Source of the DNA: CAVQKZ01 sp963837325
Lineage (GTDB): Bacteria > Actinomycetota > Actinomycetes > Mycobacteriales > Jatrophihabitantaceae
Reading direction: 5' to 3'
Assembly: GCA_963837325.1 (NCBI GenBank)
Contig: CAWIMV010000002.1
Location: forward strand, 1,116,001-1,180,000
Length of the DNA: 64,000 bases
This document shows positions 26,076 through 34,407 of the stretch, piece after piece. Below the pieces are notes generated by a model that saw only the letters and a list, made by a program, of their open reading frames with translations, made no database searches and was not told where the DNA came from. The translations under genes and the position numbers were made by a program. Position 1 is the stretch's first letter, and the number at the start of each line of letters is the position of its first letter.

Positions 26076-27673
26076 GCAATACGGTTGCCCGCCACGCAGA
26101 CGGATCCCGTCCGCGACGCCAGGCCAGGGCGGGACCAGCCCCTACCCCCGGTCGCCACGCGGCGCCCCGCACCGAGGTTGACCTGGGGCCGGTCGCCCGA
26201 GGCGGCTTGAGCAACCTCTTCGGGGCGATGCTGTCGGTCCTGGCCAACTTCGGGCTCGTCCTGGTAGTGGCTCGATTCGTCTCGCCGCACGACGCCGGTG
26301 TCTTCTTCACCGTCACGTCACTGTTCCTGATGCTCGAGACCGTCGGCCGGTTGGGCGCGGACACCGGGCTCGTCTATTTCATCGCCCGCTGGCGGGCCCT
26401 GCACTTCGAGGCCCGCGTCGCGGTGGGGCTCCGCGTGGCCTACACCCCCGTCGTGCTCATGTGCACCGCCATTGCCGTCGCGATGTTCGTTGCGGCCCGA
26501 CCGATCGCCCGCTTGATCGGCGACCCGGCCGGGTACTCGGTCGGGCTGCTGCGGCTGCTCGCGGTGCTGTTGCCGCTGACCGCGGCGTATGACCTGACGA
26601 TCGCGGCCACGCGCGGGTTCGGGTGGATGCGGCCAAACGTGCTCATCGAGAAGATCCTGCGGCCCGCGGCCCAGGTCGTGCTCGTTGCCGCCGTGCTCTC
26701 ATTCGGATGGCACGGGGGGCTGGGCATCGCGTGGGCAGTGCCCTACATCGGCGCTTTCTTCGTGGCCGTATGGATGTTGCGTTCGGCACTCGGCTCCTGG
26801 CTCGCGCCGGCGCGCGAGCAGACGCGTCCGGACCGACGACAGGTCGCCCGCGAGTTCTGGGCGTTCACGGTGCCCCGGGCGGTCGCCGGCGTGGCTCAGA
26901 TCCTGCTGCAGCGTCTCGACATCGTCCTCGTCGCGACCCTGCGCGGGGCACGGGAGGCCGCCGTCTACACCGCCGCGACCCGCTTCCTGGTGGTCGGCCA
27001 GTTCGTCAACCAGGCAATCACGGCGCCGCTGCAACCGGAGATGGCGTCGGCGTTGGCCGAGCACGACACTGACCGCGCCCAGGAGCTCTATCGCGCGTCG
27101 ACGACGTGGCTCGTGCTGACGACGTGGCCGATGTTCGGCGTGGCCGCGGCGATGGCGCCGCTGTACATCAGTCTGTTCGGGCATTCGTACCGGGAAGGGG
27201 TTTCCGTCGTCGTCGTGCTGTCGCTGGTCATGTTGGTCGCCAGCGCCGTAGGACTGGTCGACACGCTGATCATCATGGCCGGCAAGACCGCGTGGAACCT
27301 GGGCACCACGCTGCTGGCGCTCGGGCTCAACCTCGGCATCGACCTGGCCCTCATCCCGCATTTCGGCGTGATGGGCGCCGCCGTGGGGTGGGCCGTGTCG
27401 ATCCTGGCGGCGAACCTGGTGCCACTGCTGCTGGCCTGGGGCAAGCTGGGACTGAATCCGTTCGGCCGCAGCACGCTCGCCGCTTACCTGCTGTGCGGAA
27501 GCTGTTTCGTCGCGTTGCCGCTAGCCGCGTTCGGGCTGTCCGGTGGCCGGGAGACCGCGGCCTTTGCCGCCATCGTCGTCGGCGCGCTCGGGTACGGCGC
27601 CGGAATGTGGTACGGACGCGATCTGTTCCAGCTCGGTGTGATGCTGCGCCGGAAGGGCCACACCGTCCGGTGA
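26072..27673 (+). CDS. Polysaccharide flippase (Wzx/MOP family)
   Basis: 533 aa; starts in a 4-bp overlap with cysN. A 45-residue Arg/Pro-rich cytoplasmic N-terminus precedes about 14 hydrophobic helices, the layout of the MOP superfamily. GGLSNLFGAMLSVLANFGLVL is helix 1 and FVSPHDAGVFFTVTSLFLML helix 2, as in Wzx/MviN relatives; conserved charged residues occur in RLDIVLVATLRG and ATRFLVVGQFVNQAI. It would flip the lipid-linked repeat unit to the outer face, where the Wzy-type polymerase (34404-36089) joins units. Confidence 0.88.
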   Translation: MSNTVARHADGSRPRRQARAGPAPTPGRHAAPRTEVDLGPVARGGLSNLFGAMLSVLANFGLVLVVARFVSPHDAGVFFTVTSLFLMLETVGRLGADTGLVYFIARWRALHFEARVAVGLRVAYTPVVLMCTAIAVAMFVAARPIARLIGDPAGYSVGLLRLLAVLLPLTAAYDLTIAATRGFGWMRPNVLIEKILRPAAQVVLVAAVLSFGWHGGLGIAWAVPYIGAFFVAVWMLRSALGSWLAPAREQTRPDRRQVAREFWAFTVPRAVAGVAQILLQRLDIVLVATLRGAREAAVYTAATRFLVVGQFVNQAITAPLQPEMASALAEHDTDRAQELYRASTTWLVLTTWPMFGVAAAMAPLYISLFGHSYREGVSVVVVLSLVMLVASAVGLVDTLIIMAGKTAWNLGTTLLALGLNLGIDLALIPHFGVMGAAVGWAVSILAANLVPLLLAWGKLGLNPFGRSTLAAYLLCGSCFVALPLAAFGLSGGRETAAFAAIVVGALGYGAGMWYGRDLFQLGVMLRRKGHTVR

Positions 27674-28725
27674 CGCACAGCAGGCCGACCCAGCGGCGAA
27701 AGAGCTCGATCGTCCTCTTGGCATTCGCGGTCACGGTGCTGGTCGCCGGCGTGCTCGTGGGCATCGCAGCCAGACACCACGATGCCGAGGTCGACGTGCG
27801 GACCTCGGTGACGCCGAGTTCGCCGTCGAACACGCCGTCGCCTCCCCTACGCCTGGACCGCGCCGAAGGTCCGCCGATCCCGGCTCAGGGCGCCTACCTC
27901 GGTTCTTGGGTCTATCCCCGACCTGACAACCAGCCCGGCAAGGTCGCCTCGGTCCAGCGTTTCGAGAAGCTCATCGGGCAACCACTCGACGTGGTGCACC
28001 TGTATCGCAAGTGGGGGATGCCGATCGGAACCGAAAGCGATCTCGCTTTCGCGCGCAGTGGAAAGTACTTGTTGCTCTCCTTGGCCGCGACTGACATGCG
28101 TGAGATCGCCGCGGGCCATGAAGACGCGATGATCGCCCAGATCGCGCACCAGGTTGCGGCGTTGCCGACGAAGGTATTCCTCGCGTTCCGGACTGAGATG
28201 AACCGGCCCAACCTGCAGAGCATGGTGCACAGTCCACAGGACTTTGTCGCGGCCTGGCACCGGTTCCGGGCGATCTTCCTCGTCCACCGGGTCGCCAATG
28301 TTGCCTGGACCTGGTGTCCCACGGCGGCCGGGTTCGACGACGGCACGGCCGAGCAGTACTACCCGGGCGACCACGAAGTGGACTGGATCTGCGCTGACGT
28401 GTATCCGAAGACGCCCTGGCAGAAGGGCGACAACGAGGCGTTCTCGACGCTCGCCAACGCCTTCGTCAAATGGGCGGCCCAGCATCCGAAGCCGGTCATC
28501 ATTGGCGAGATGGCCGTCGGTGACTCCTACGGCACCCGTCGCCCGGGCTGGATAGCCGATGCGGGCCGTTTCGTCGAGGCGCATCCCCAGATCAAGGCGA
28601 TCGTCTGGTTCGATCAGTCGCTTCCCGAGGACCCCGACTTCTACCGCTACGCCCTCGAAGGCGATCCAGCGGCCGTGCGGGCGTTCGCCCGATTGGCCCA
28701 AGGCGGCTACTTCGGGCGCCGCTGA
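27670..28725 (+). CDS. Membrane-anchored GH26-like glycoside hydrolase
   Basis: 351 aa; GTG start in a 4-bp overlap (GTGA) with the flippase gene. One N-terminal membrane helix (about residues 15-36) and a Ser/Pro linker precede a TIM-barrel domain like GH26 (beta-mannanase/lichenase) proteins: the acid/base Glu fits VFLAFRTEMNRPN and the nucleophile Glu fits KPVIIGEMAVGD, about 110 residues apart, with WICADVYPKTPW between. In other exopolysaccharide loci such hydrolases trim or release the polymer. The tight overlap with the flippase suggests the same here. Substrate unknown. Confidence 0.78.
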   Translation: MTHSRPTQRRKSSIVLLAFAVTVLVAGVLVGIAARHHDAEVDVRTSVTPSSPSNTPSPPLRLDRAEGPPIPAQGAYLGSWVYPRPDNQPGKVASVQRFEKLIGQPLDVVHLYRKWGMPIGTESDLAFARSGKYLLLSLAATDMREIAAGHEDAMIAQIAHQVAALPTKVFLAFRTEMNRPNLQSMVHSPQDFVAAWHRFRAIFLVHRVANVAWTWCPTAAGFDDGTAEQYYPGDHEVDWICADVYPKTPWQKGDNEAFSTLANAFVKWAAQHPKPVIIGEMAVGDSYGTRRPGWIADAGRFVEAHPQIKAIVWFDQSLPEDPDFYRYALEGDPAAVRAFARLAQGGYFGRR

Positions 28726-28880
28726 CGAGCCGGCCGCGGCGCCGAATCATGGGCCCGGCACCCCGAGGGGGCCGCGGTACTACCGCCCCCGCCTTCTGCG
28801 CTATGGTCACGGCTGTGTAACATGTCGCGTGTTGCCTGGTTGGTCCCTAGGAGTAACCGGCGGCTGTGAGACTCGTTCCT

Positions 28881-28974
28881 TTGGGGGGAACAACAACTAG
28901 CCGGGAGGGGCTAAATAGCGGCAAAACAGGTCGACTTGAAGTGGCTTGCTAGCCCCTGACCCTCCGGAGGTTTG
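28881..28974 (+). promoter_or_regulatory. Structured 5' leader L1
   Basis: Within the 249-bp gap before the CBM96-like gene. AGGGGCTA (28906-28913) pairs with TAGCCCCT (28950-28957), enclosing GGCAAAACAGGTCG and a small hairpin (ACTT-G-AAGT). Directly after comes the self-complementary CCTCCGGAGG (28961-28970), which holds the ribosome binding site 4 bp before the GTG. Related leaders are at 30741-30865 and about 44129-44230. Confidence 0.55.
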
Positions 28975-30573
28975 GTGTCGTCGATGTCGAGTTCCCCCCG
29001 ACATGCACAGCGTCCGACCCCAGCGCACCGTCATCGTAAGTCTGGTCGCCACGCCGCTGCGCGGCCGAGCCACCGCGCGCTCGCCAGTCGCGGCACCCAT
29101 CACCTCAAACACGTTCGGATCATTTCCACGCTGGGCGTCTGTGCGTTGTTCGCGACCGCGGGCAGTACGGCGGCCGGATTCGTGGTCAGAAACACACCGG
29201 TCCACAGCGAGGCGGCGACGACGGTCCGCTTGCCCGACGTCGCCGATACGTACGTCTCGTACGCCGCGATGGGCAAGAACTACGCAGGCAGCCAGCGAAT
29301 CTCGGCCAGTAATCGACCGTCCGATCGCAAGGTCGGCTACCTCCGGTTCCAGATTCCCGCGGCGCTCATTCCTCGGGTGCAAAGTGCCCACCTCGTCCTC
29401 ACCAGGGACGATCATCACCTGAGCGGAAATGTGTCGGTCGCCGATGTCGCCGACGCCTCGTGGCGCCCGGCCGCCATCACAGCCCGCAACGCGCCGGCCC
29501 TGGGCCAGGGCTTGGCGACGGCGCCGGCGTCGGCCAGCACCTATCGCATGAGCTTCGACGTCCTCGGCGCGGTTCGCGGGCGTTCGCAAGTGTCTCTCGC
29601 CGTGACGTCGTCATCGACCAACGATGTGGCCCGGTTCCGCTCCCGGGAGGCGCCAACCGGCCATCCGGAACTCGTCCTCGTCCTGTACGGGACCGAGCCG
29701 GCGCCGGCTATCGCGCTACCCGGGCCCGACCCGAGCGTTTCATCCTCGGCCAGTTCGACGGCTGCTCCATCCACCCGTGCCAGTTCGGCTTCGCACCCTG
29801 CGCCGCCCACTCACCCGTCGACCACAGCCGCGGCGCCACCTCCGAACACCAACCCCGGTCCTCCGCCCGGACCGTTGGACACGTTGTTCGGGGACACGCC
29901 GCGGGCTTCCAGTAGCGCGGCCGGCGTGGCCGCGATGGACGCGATGTACGGGTCGGCTCAGGTGGTCCGACTTTTCTGGTCCGGCGCGGCACGGCCGAGC
30001 CCGGTGCATGGGCGGCCGGTGGTCGGGTCGATCAAGAGGATCGACGCCGGCACCGCCGCGTGGGCCTCGACGATGTGGCGCTGGACCTACCAGCACGAGA
30101 TCGACTCCAAGATCAAAAAGGGTCAGACCACGCTGGCCGAGTGGCGCCGGAGCATGGATTCGCTCGTGGCGCTCAAGGTGCCTGGCCTGTCAGTGATCCT
30201 CACCGCGGATGCGTTCGTGAGCAAATCCAAGAACCCGAGCGACTTCCTCGTGCCCGGCGTCACGCATCTCGGTGTGGACTTCGACGGAATCTCGCAATCC
30301 GGCGGCTACCACGACTATTCCCGCGAGCTGGCGGCGGTTGAAGCCTTCACGAGGGCTCACCACCTCACGTGGGGGGTCGCCGAGTTCGGGGCCAACCGGG
30401 CCAGCAACGACCCGAGCGGCACGGCACGAGCGGCTTGGCTGAAGACGTGGGGTGAGCGCTTCGCCGCCGCTGGAGCCGAATACGTGTGCCTCTGGGAGGC
30501 CGATTCCCAAGCCGGGTCGGACTTCACCACACCGGCCGAGAATGCGGCCGTCCGGCAGCTGTTCGCTCGGTAG
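28975..30573 (+). CDS. Exported protein with CBM96/DNRLRE-like domain and a glycosidase-like barrel
   Basis: 532 aa from the GTG at 28975. A Ser/His/Arg-rich start of about 45 residues leads to one hydrophobic segment (LGVCALFATAGSTAAGFVV) for export. Then come a DNRLRE/CBM96-like beta-sandwich (LPDVADTYVSYAAM to LVLVLYG, about residues 82-242), a Pro/Thr/Ser linker, and a 225-residue domain beginning DTLFGDTPR. That domain is about 75% like the one in the next gene and shows barrel-type motifs VRLFWSGAA, VPGLSVILTADAF, GVDFDGISQ, and WGVAEFGANRASND with a likely catalytic Glu. I cannot name the glycosidase family with certainty. Confidence 0.72.
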   Translation: MSSMSSSPRHAQRPTPAHRHRKSGRHAAARPSHRALASRGTHHLKHVRIISTLGVCALFATAGSTAAGFVVRNTPVHSEAATTVRLPDVADTYVSYAAMGKNYAGSQRISASNRPSDRKVGYLRFQIPAALIPRVQSAHLVLTRDDHHLSGNVSVADVADASWRPAAITARNAPALGQGLATAPASASTYRMSFDVLGAVRGRSQVSLAVTSSSTNDVARFRSREAPTGHPELVLVLYGTEPAPAIALPGPDPSVSSSASSTAAPSTRASSASHPAPPTHPSTTAAAPPPNTNPGPPPGPLDTLFGDTPRASSSAAGVAAMDAMYGSAQVVRLFWSGAARPSPVHGRPVVGSIKRIDAGTAAWASTMWRWTYQHEIDSKIKKGQTTLAEWRRSMDSLVALKVPGLSVILTADAFVSKSKNPSDFLVPGVTHLGVDFDGISQSGGYHDYSRELAAVEAFTRAHHLTWGVAEFGANRASNDPSGTARAAWLKTWGERFAAAGAEYVCLWEADSQAGSDFTTPAENAAVRQLFAR

Positions 30574-30740
30574 GGACCTACGTCCGAGCCACCGGCCGGT
30601 CCGAAAACCGTCACCTGCGGCGTCCCGCTCGGGCGCGGCAAACGTGTGACCTAAGCCCCGTTTATATTCTGTTAAGTCTGGGTAATCTAACGGTAGCCAT
30701 ACACACAGGAACAAGACATCGGACATATTGTGTGGGCGCA

Positions 30741-30865
30741 CCGCTGGGGAACAAGCGGTTCCGCTGGGGAACAAAGCGGACTACGGGGACACCACCCACC
30801 GGGGGTGAACTGGCAGATAGGTCGCCCCACTGGCGATTTGATGCCTGAACCTCACGGAGGTCCTC
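30741..30865 (+). promoter_or_regulatory. Structured 5' leader L2
   Basis: In the 292-bp gap before the second glycosidase-like gene. Two tandem hairpins CCGC-TGGGGAACAA-GCGG (30741-30758; 30761-30779, one base longer) are followed by GGGGGTGAACTGGCAGATAG, a stem GGTCGCC/GGCGATT (30820-30838, with G-U pairs) and CCTCACGGAGG (30850-30860), which can pair on itself over the ribosome binding site 5 bp before the GTG. An AT-rich stretch at 30660-30690 (TAATCT at 30683) may hold the promoter. Confidence 0.55.
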
Positions 30866-32176
30866 GTGTCGTCGCGCTTGCAGTTGATTCCCCGAACTCA
30901 GAACTCAGAAACCGCTGTCCCGAGCCATCGTTCGGCCAGCCTGTTGCGCCGGGCGCGCACCGCTTCGGTGCTGGCGCTGACCATCACCATGGTGTCAGCC
31001 GGCCTCACCGTCGCCACCGCATCCGCGGCGCCGGTCCAAGCCGCCGCCAGCTCCACAGCGTCGTCCGCACTGTTCGGCGGCACGCCGCGCGGCGCGAGCA
31101 ACGCCGCCGGCGTGGCTTCGATGGACTCCACTTACGGTCCGGCCAAGGTCATCCGGCTCTTCTGGTCGGGCGCCGCCGGCACCTCACCGACCGCGAACCG
31201 CGAAGTTGTCGGCTCGCTCAAGACCGTCGATTCAAAAACCGCGCCGTGGGCTCGGACCATGTGGCGCTGGGCCTACCAGCACGAGATCGACTCCAAGATC
31301 AAGAAGGGCCAGACGACGCTCGCCCAGTGGCGCGCGAAAATGGCGACGCTGGTCAAGATGAAGGTCCCGGGCCTGTCGGTCATCCTCACTGCCGACGCGT
31401 TCGTGAACAAGTCCAAGCGTCCCGCCGACTATCTCGTTGCTGGCGTCACCCACTGGGGGGTCGACTTCGACGGCATCTCTCAGTCCGGCGGATACCACGA
31501 CTACGCGAAGGAACTGGCCGCGGTGAAGTCCTTCACGGCGGCTCATCACCTCACCTGGGGTGTCGCCGAGTTCGGGGCCAACCGGGCCAGCAACGACCCG
31601 AGTGGGTCCGCTCGCGCGGCCTGGCTGAAGACGTGGGGCTCACGGTTCGCTGCAGCCGGCGCTGAGTACGTCTGCCTGTGGGAGAACAACTTCCAGGCCG
31701 GCTCGAACTTCACGACCAAGGCCGAAAACACCGCCGTGCGGCAGCTCCTCTCGAAGAGTGGATCCCTGAGCGGTGCAAGCAACGTGAGCGTGAAGCAGGG
31801 CAATCTGTACCGCGGCGGTCGGTCCGCACTGGGTGGCGTCAGCTACAAGGTCGCCGTCACGGTGGCCAGAAACTCCGCCGGACGGATCACCAACGTTCGC
31901 GGTACTGCGACGATGACCAAGCGCACCAAGGTAGCCCGGCTGCAGATCGATCGGGTGTCACTTGGTACCTCGGCTCGCGCGGTGCTGTACAGCACGAGGC
32001 CGGTCAACTCCGGTACCGGGCAGTCGGCGAGCAGCGGCACGGCCTGGCGGCCGGTCCACGCCTACACCTGCACCTCGTATCGGGTCCGGGCCACGTACTC
32101 GGTCCGTTGGAGCGACGGCGCGTTGAGTCGCGTGTCCGTGCTGACCGCGATGCCGCGGGTGTGCGGCGCCAGCTAG
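30866..32176 (+). CDS. Exported glycosidase-like protein, tandem paralogue
   Basis: 436 aa, GTG start 5 bp after GGAGG. Signal peptide: Arg-rich start, hydrophobic ASVLALTITMVSAGLTVATA, AxA site near residue 53. The domain ALFGGTPRGASNAAGVASMD to NTAVRQLLSK (about residues 65-300) is the close paralogue of the C-terminal domain of the gene before, with the same GVDFDGISQSGGYHDY and GVAEFGANRASNDPSG. A C-terminal beta-type domain of about 130 residues (VSVKQGNLYRGGRSALGGVS to MPRVCGAS) replaces the N-terminal CBM96-like domain of its neighbour. The pair arose by duplication including the start context (GTG TCG TCG). Confidence 0.75.
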   Translation: MSSRLQLIPRTQNSETAVPSHRSASLLRRARTASVLALTITMVSAGLTVATASAAPVQAAASSTASSALFGGTPRGASNAAGVASMDSTYGPAKVIRLFWSGAAGTSPTANREVVGSLKTVDSKTAPWARTMWRWAYQHEIDSKIKKGQTTLAQWRAKMATLVKMKVPGLSVILTADAFVNKSKRPADYLVAGVTHWGVDFDGISQSGGYHDYAKELAAVKSFTAAHHLTWGVAEFGANRASNDPSGSARAAWLKTWGSRFAAAGAEYVCLWENNFQAGSNFTTKAENTAVRQLLSKSGSLSGASNVSVKQGNLYRGGRSALGGVSYKVAVTVARNSAGRITNVRGTATMTKRTKVARLQIDRVSLGTSARAVLYSTRPVNSGTGQSASSGTAWRPVHAYTCTSYRVRATYSVRWSDGALSRVSVLTAMPRVCGAS

Positions 32177-32193
32177 CACGAGGAAAAGCACAA

Positions 32194-32248
32194 GCACGAA
32201 ACGGCTGTTGCCGCGTCGACCCGACGCGGCAACAGCCGTTTTACGTGC
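32194..32248. terminator. Strong bidirectional terminator
   Basis: Perfect 20-bp stem AAACGGCTGTTGCCGCGTCG (32199-32218) with its complement ending TTTT (32222-32242), 3-base loop, plus outer GCACG/CGTGC. A-rich on one side and T-rich on the other, it lies between the convergent ends of the glycosidase-like gene and the sulfotransferase gene and can serve both. Confidence 0.92.
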
Positions 32249-32265
32249 GGCCGAGGACGCGGTGG

Positions 32266-33129
32266 TCAGCGCCGCCAGGACGGAAGGCGACCCCACCACT
32301 CCTGGAGTTCGGCATCGTCAGCCGCGAACTTCTCCCGCAGCGCGGTGCGTAGCGAAGCATCCATCGTGGTGCGCGGCCGGGCGTTGTGTTGCTCGAACTT
32401 CGGCAGCGGCTCGGGGGACAGGCCGAGAAACTCGGCGACGTCGCGCCAGACCGGTTCGGGATCGGTGAACATGTCCTCGGCATCGAGGACGTGCAACCGG
32501 TCGGGCCCGACAGCCGCTTCCATGCGCCGGACCTGGTGGATATAGCGGCCGCGGCTGAGGTAGCTGTGGTGCTGGTGGCTGTGGCTGTTGTAGGACTCAT
32601 CGGCGATGATCCGGTCTTCCTCGCCGGCAAGGCGTTCATCTTCCAGTTCCAACGCTCGTTCGAACGACTCGGTCTCGAACCCACGGGCACTCTCGTGGGT
32701 GTGCGCGGAGTAGGCCCGCTCGACCGGGTCGCGCAGCAACACGATGATCCGCACGCCGGGCAGGTCGCGCGCGATGCGCTGCGCGGCCAGCGGATGGAAC
32801 AGGTAGTACGGGCTCGACTCGAACGTCATCGGGGGCGTTGCGGTGCGGCGTTCGGCGCGCCGCGCCGTCGACTGCAGCGGAAAGTGCGCCTGGTACCAGC
32901 CGCGGCCGTTGGCGTACCCGGTGTCGAAGAAGTGCACGCCCTTGTGCAGCACCGCCGGCAGAACTGCGGGATGCTGGCTCAGCGTCCGATACATCGACGT
33001 GGTGCCGCAGCGCTGCGCCCCGCAGATGAGAAAGCCGGGCGACATGCGCAGGGGCGCAGTGACGCGGCCCCAACGGACGGACAGATCCTTGCCGGCCCGC
33101 TGGACCGGCCTGGGGACGTCGATCTTCAC
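32266..33129 (-). CDS. PAPS-dependent sulfotransferase
   Basis: 287 aa, GTG start. The family moves a sulfo group from PAPS to a hydroxyl or amine. The 5'-phosphosulfate loop is FLICGAQRCGTTSMYRTLS (about residues 32-50) and the 3'-phosphate loop IIVLLRDPVERAYSAHTHE (about residues 126-144), with the downstream YLSRGRYIHQVRRM stretch typical of heparan-type (Sulfotransfer_1) enzymes. There is no signal peptide, so it acts in the cytoplasm, before the flippase. It is the last gene of a four-gene minus-strand operon (Wzz-like, polymerase, APH-like kinase, sulfotransferase), which links it to polymer synthesis. Confidence 0.92.
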   Translation of the reverse strand: MKIDVPRPVQRAGKDLSVRWGRVTAPLRMSPGFLICGAQRCGTTSMYRTLSQHPAVLPAVLHKGVHFFDTGYANGRGWYQAHFPLQSTARRAERRTATPPMTFESSPYYLFHPLAAQRIARDLPGVRIIVLLRDPVERAYSAHTHESARGFETESFERALELEDERLAGEEDRIIADESYNSHSHQHHSYLSRGRYIHQVRRMEAAVGPDRLHVLDAEDMFTDPEPVWRDVAEFLGLSPEPLPKFEQHNARPRTTMDASLRTALREKFAADDAELQEWWGRLPSWRR

Positions 33130-33135
33130 GCGGTG

Positions 33136-34407
33136 CTACCTCTTCCCGACTTGCCGAGTTGATAGGTGGTCATGCAGTGCGGGCGCGATCCAGGCGGCGA
33201 CATCGCCGCCGAACCCGCCCTCGGTCCGTTGCTCATCGACGATGTAGCGCACTCCGAGCTCGATCAGGTACAGCGCCGCGACCGTCTGCGCCGCCTCGCG
33301 GCTCAAACCCCAGGGCCCGAGTATGTCCGGCGCTCGCACCAGGCAGTCCTGGGCGGCCTTACGGTGCGGCACGTGCTCGCCGACGACGGCCTGGTTGAGT
33401 GCGAAGTGTAGGGCGTCGAAACCAGTCGGCACGTCCGCGGCGAAGCGCTCCCAGTCCCAGACCAACAGCTGCGGACCGAGCTGGCGACAGTTCCACGGCG
33501 TCCAGTCGCCGTGCCACGGGCCGAGCGCGAGCGCCGCGGTCACATCCTGAAGGGCCAGCGTCTCCGCCACCTGGCGCAGTTGCGTCAACACCACCCGGTC
33601 CTCGCGCGGCGCGCGCGGCTCGATCTGCTGTGCCCGCTCCGCCAGGCGCGTGGCGTAATTGGCGACGGGCTCGCCGCGCGGTTGCGGGCGCGTCGTGGCC
33701 AGTTCACGCATGGCGTCGCTCACGAGCCCGGCTGACGGCGGCTTGCCTTCCCAGGTGGGCAGGGCCGACAGGACGAGCAGCTCGAGGTCGTGCCATTCAC
33801 CGCTGTAGATGACCTCTGGTGCACGCACCGTCCGCAGTGGCAGCTCGGCCACCCGGTCGAGGGCATCGTGTTCCGCGCGGACAAGCGCGCGGGTGAGCGG
33901 GTTGATGCCGATCTTGACGAAAGCGAGGGTCTGACCGCGTGGATCGAGCAGATGAAGGACGGGTTTGCGGTTGGCCCGGCGGGGGGTCAGGGCCAGCGTG
34001 GCGACGACTGGCTGGTTCATAATTTCGGCGAGCCGGTCGGTAATGGTCGGACCCGCATCGCTGGCCAGCCAGAAGCCGGCGGGAAACACCTGCGGCCCAA
34101 GGTGGGCCCGCAGTGCCAACGCCAGGCCTTGGCGTTGCAGCCGAGCGCTGAGCGCGAAGGCGTCACCATGTCTCAGTACGGCGCTCGCGCCGGCACGAGG
34201 ATGGGCGGCGCTGACGAGCAGCCGCGGCTTGGCCGCGCTCGGCAGCACGATCAGGCGCAGTGCGCCGGCTGGTGATCGGCGCCGCCGCGGGCGCGGCTGC
34301 GCGCCGGGCCACAATCGGGCCACAACCTCATCGAGGCCACCGAGCCGCTCCGCCGCATCGGCCGCTCGGACCGCTCGGCCCCGCCTGCGGCGAGCCGACA
34401 GGCTCAT
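33136..34407 (-). CDS. Aminoglycoside phosphotransferase/choline kinase-fold protein
   Basis: 423 aa from the ATG at 34407, which overlaps the polymerase stop (TGATG); a longer open frame upstream is a shadow of that gene. The Brenner motif LALGPWHGDWTPWNC (H-G-D-x4-N, about residue 320) and the metal Asp in LLVWDWERFAADVP mark an APH-fold kinase; FVKIG is the likely ATP Lys. The N-terminal third is Arg/Ala-rich without known domain. The target may be a sugar, lipid or small molecule, and the operon suggests polymer modification. No resistance role is implied. Confidence 0.75.
   Translation of the reverse strand: MSLSARRRRGRAVRAADAAERLGGLDEVVARLWPGAQPRPRRRRSPAGALRLIVLPSAAKPRLLVSAAHPRAGASAVLRHGDAFALSARLQRQGLALALRAHLGPQVFPAGFWLASDAGPTITDRLAEIMNQPVVATLALTPRRANRKPVLHLLDPRGQTLAFVKIGINPLTRALVRAEHDALDRVAELPLRTVRAPEVIYSGEWHDLELLVLSALPTWEGKPPSAGLVSDAMRELATTRPQPRGEPVANYATRLAERAQQIEPRAPREDRVVLTQLRQVAETLALQDVTAALALGPWHGDWTPWNCRQLGPQLLVWDWERFAADVPTGFDALHFALNQAVVGEHVPHRKAAQDCLVRAPDILGPWGLSREAAQTVAALYLIELGVRYIVDEQRTEGGFGGDVAAWIAPALHDHLSTRQVGKR

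Noticed and set aside
30741..30865. Firm call of a ydaO-type c-di-AMP riboswitch
   Set aside because: Only short pieces (GGGGAAC, GGGGTGAA, AACCTC) resemble the motif; the conserved GTCAGCTAACC-like core is not matched. Kept as an unclassified leader.
33136..34407. Aminoglycoside resistance gene
   Set aside because: The APH fold is shared by many small-molecule kinases, and the gene overlaps a polymerase gene in a polysaccharide operon; nothing supports drug resistance.
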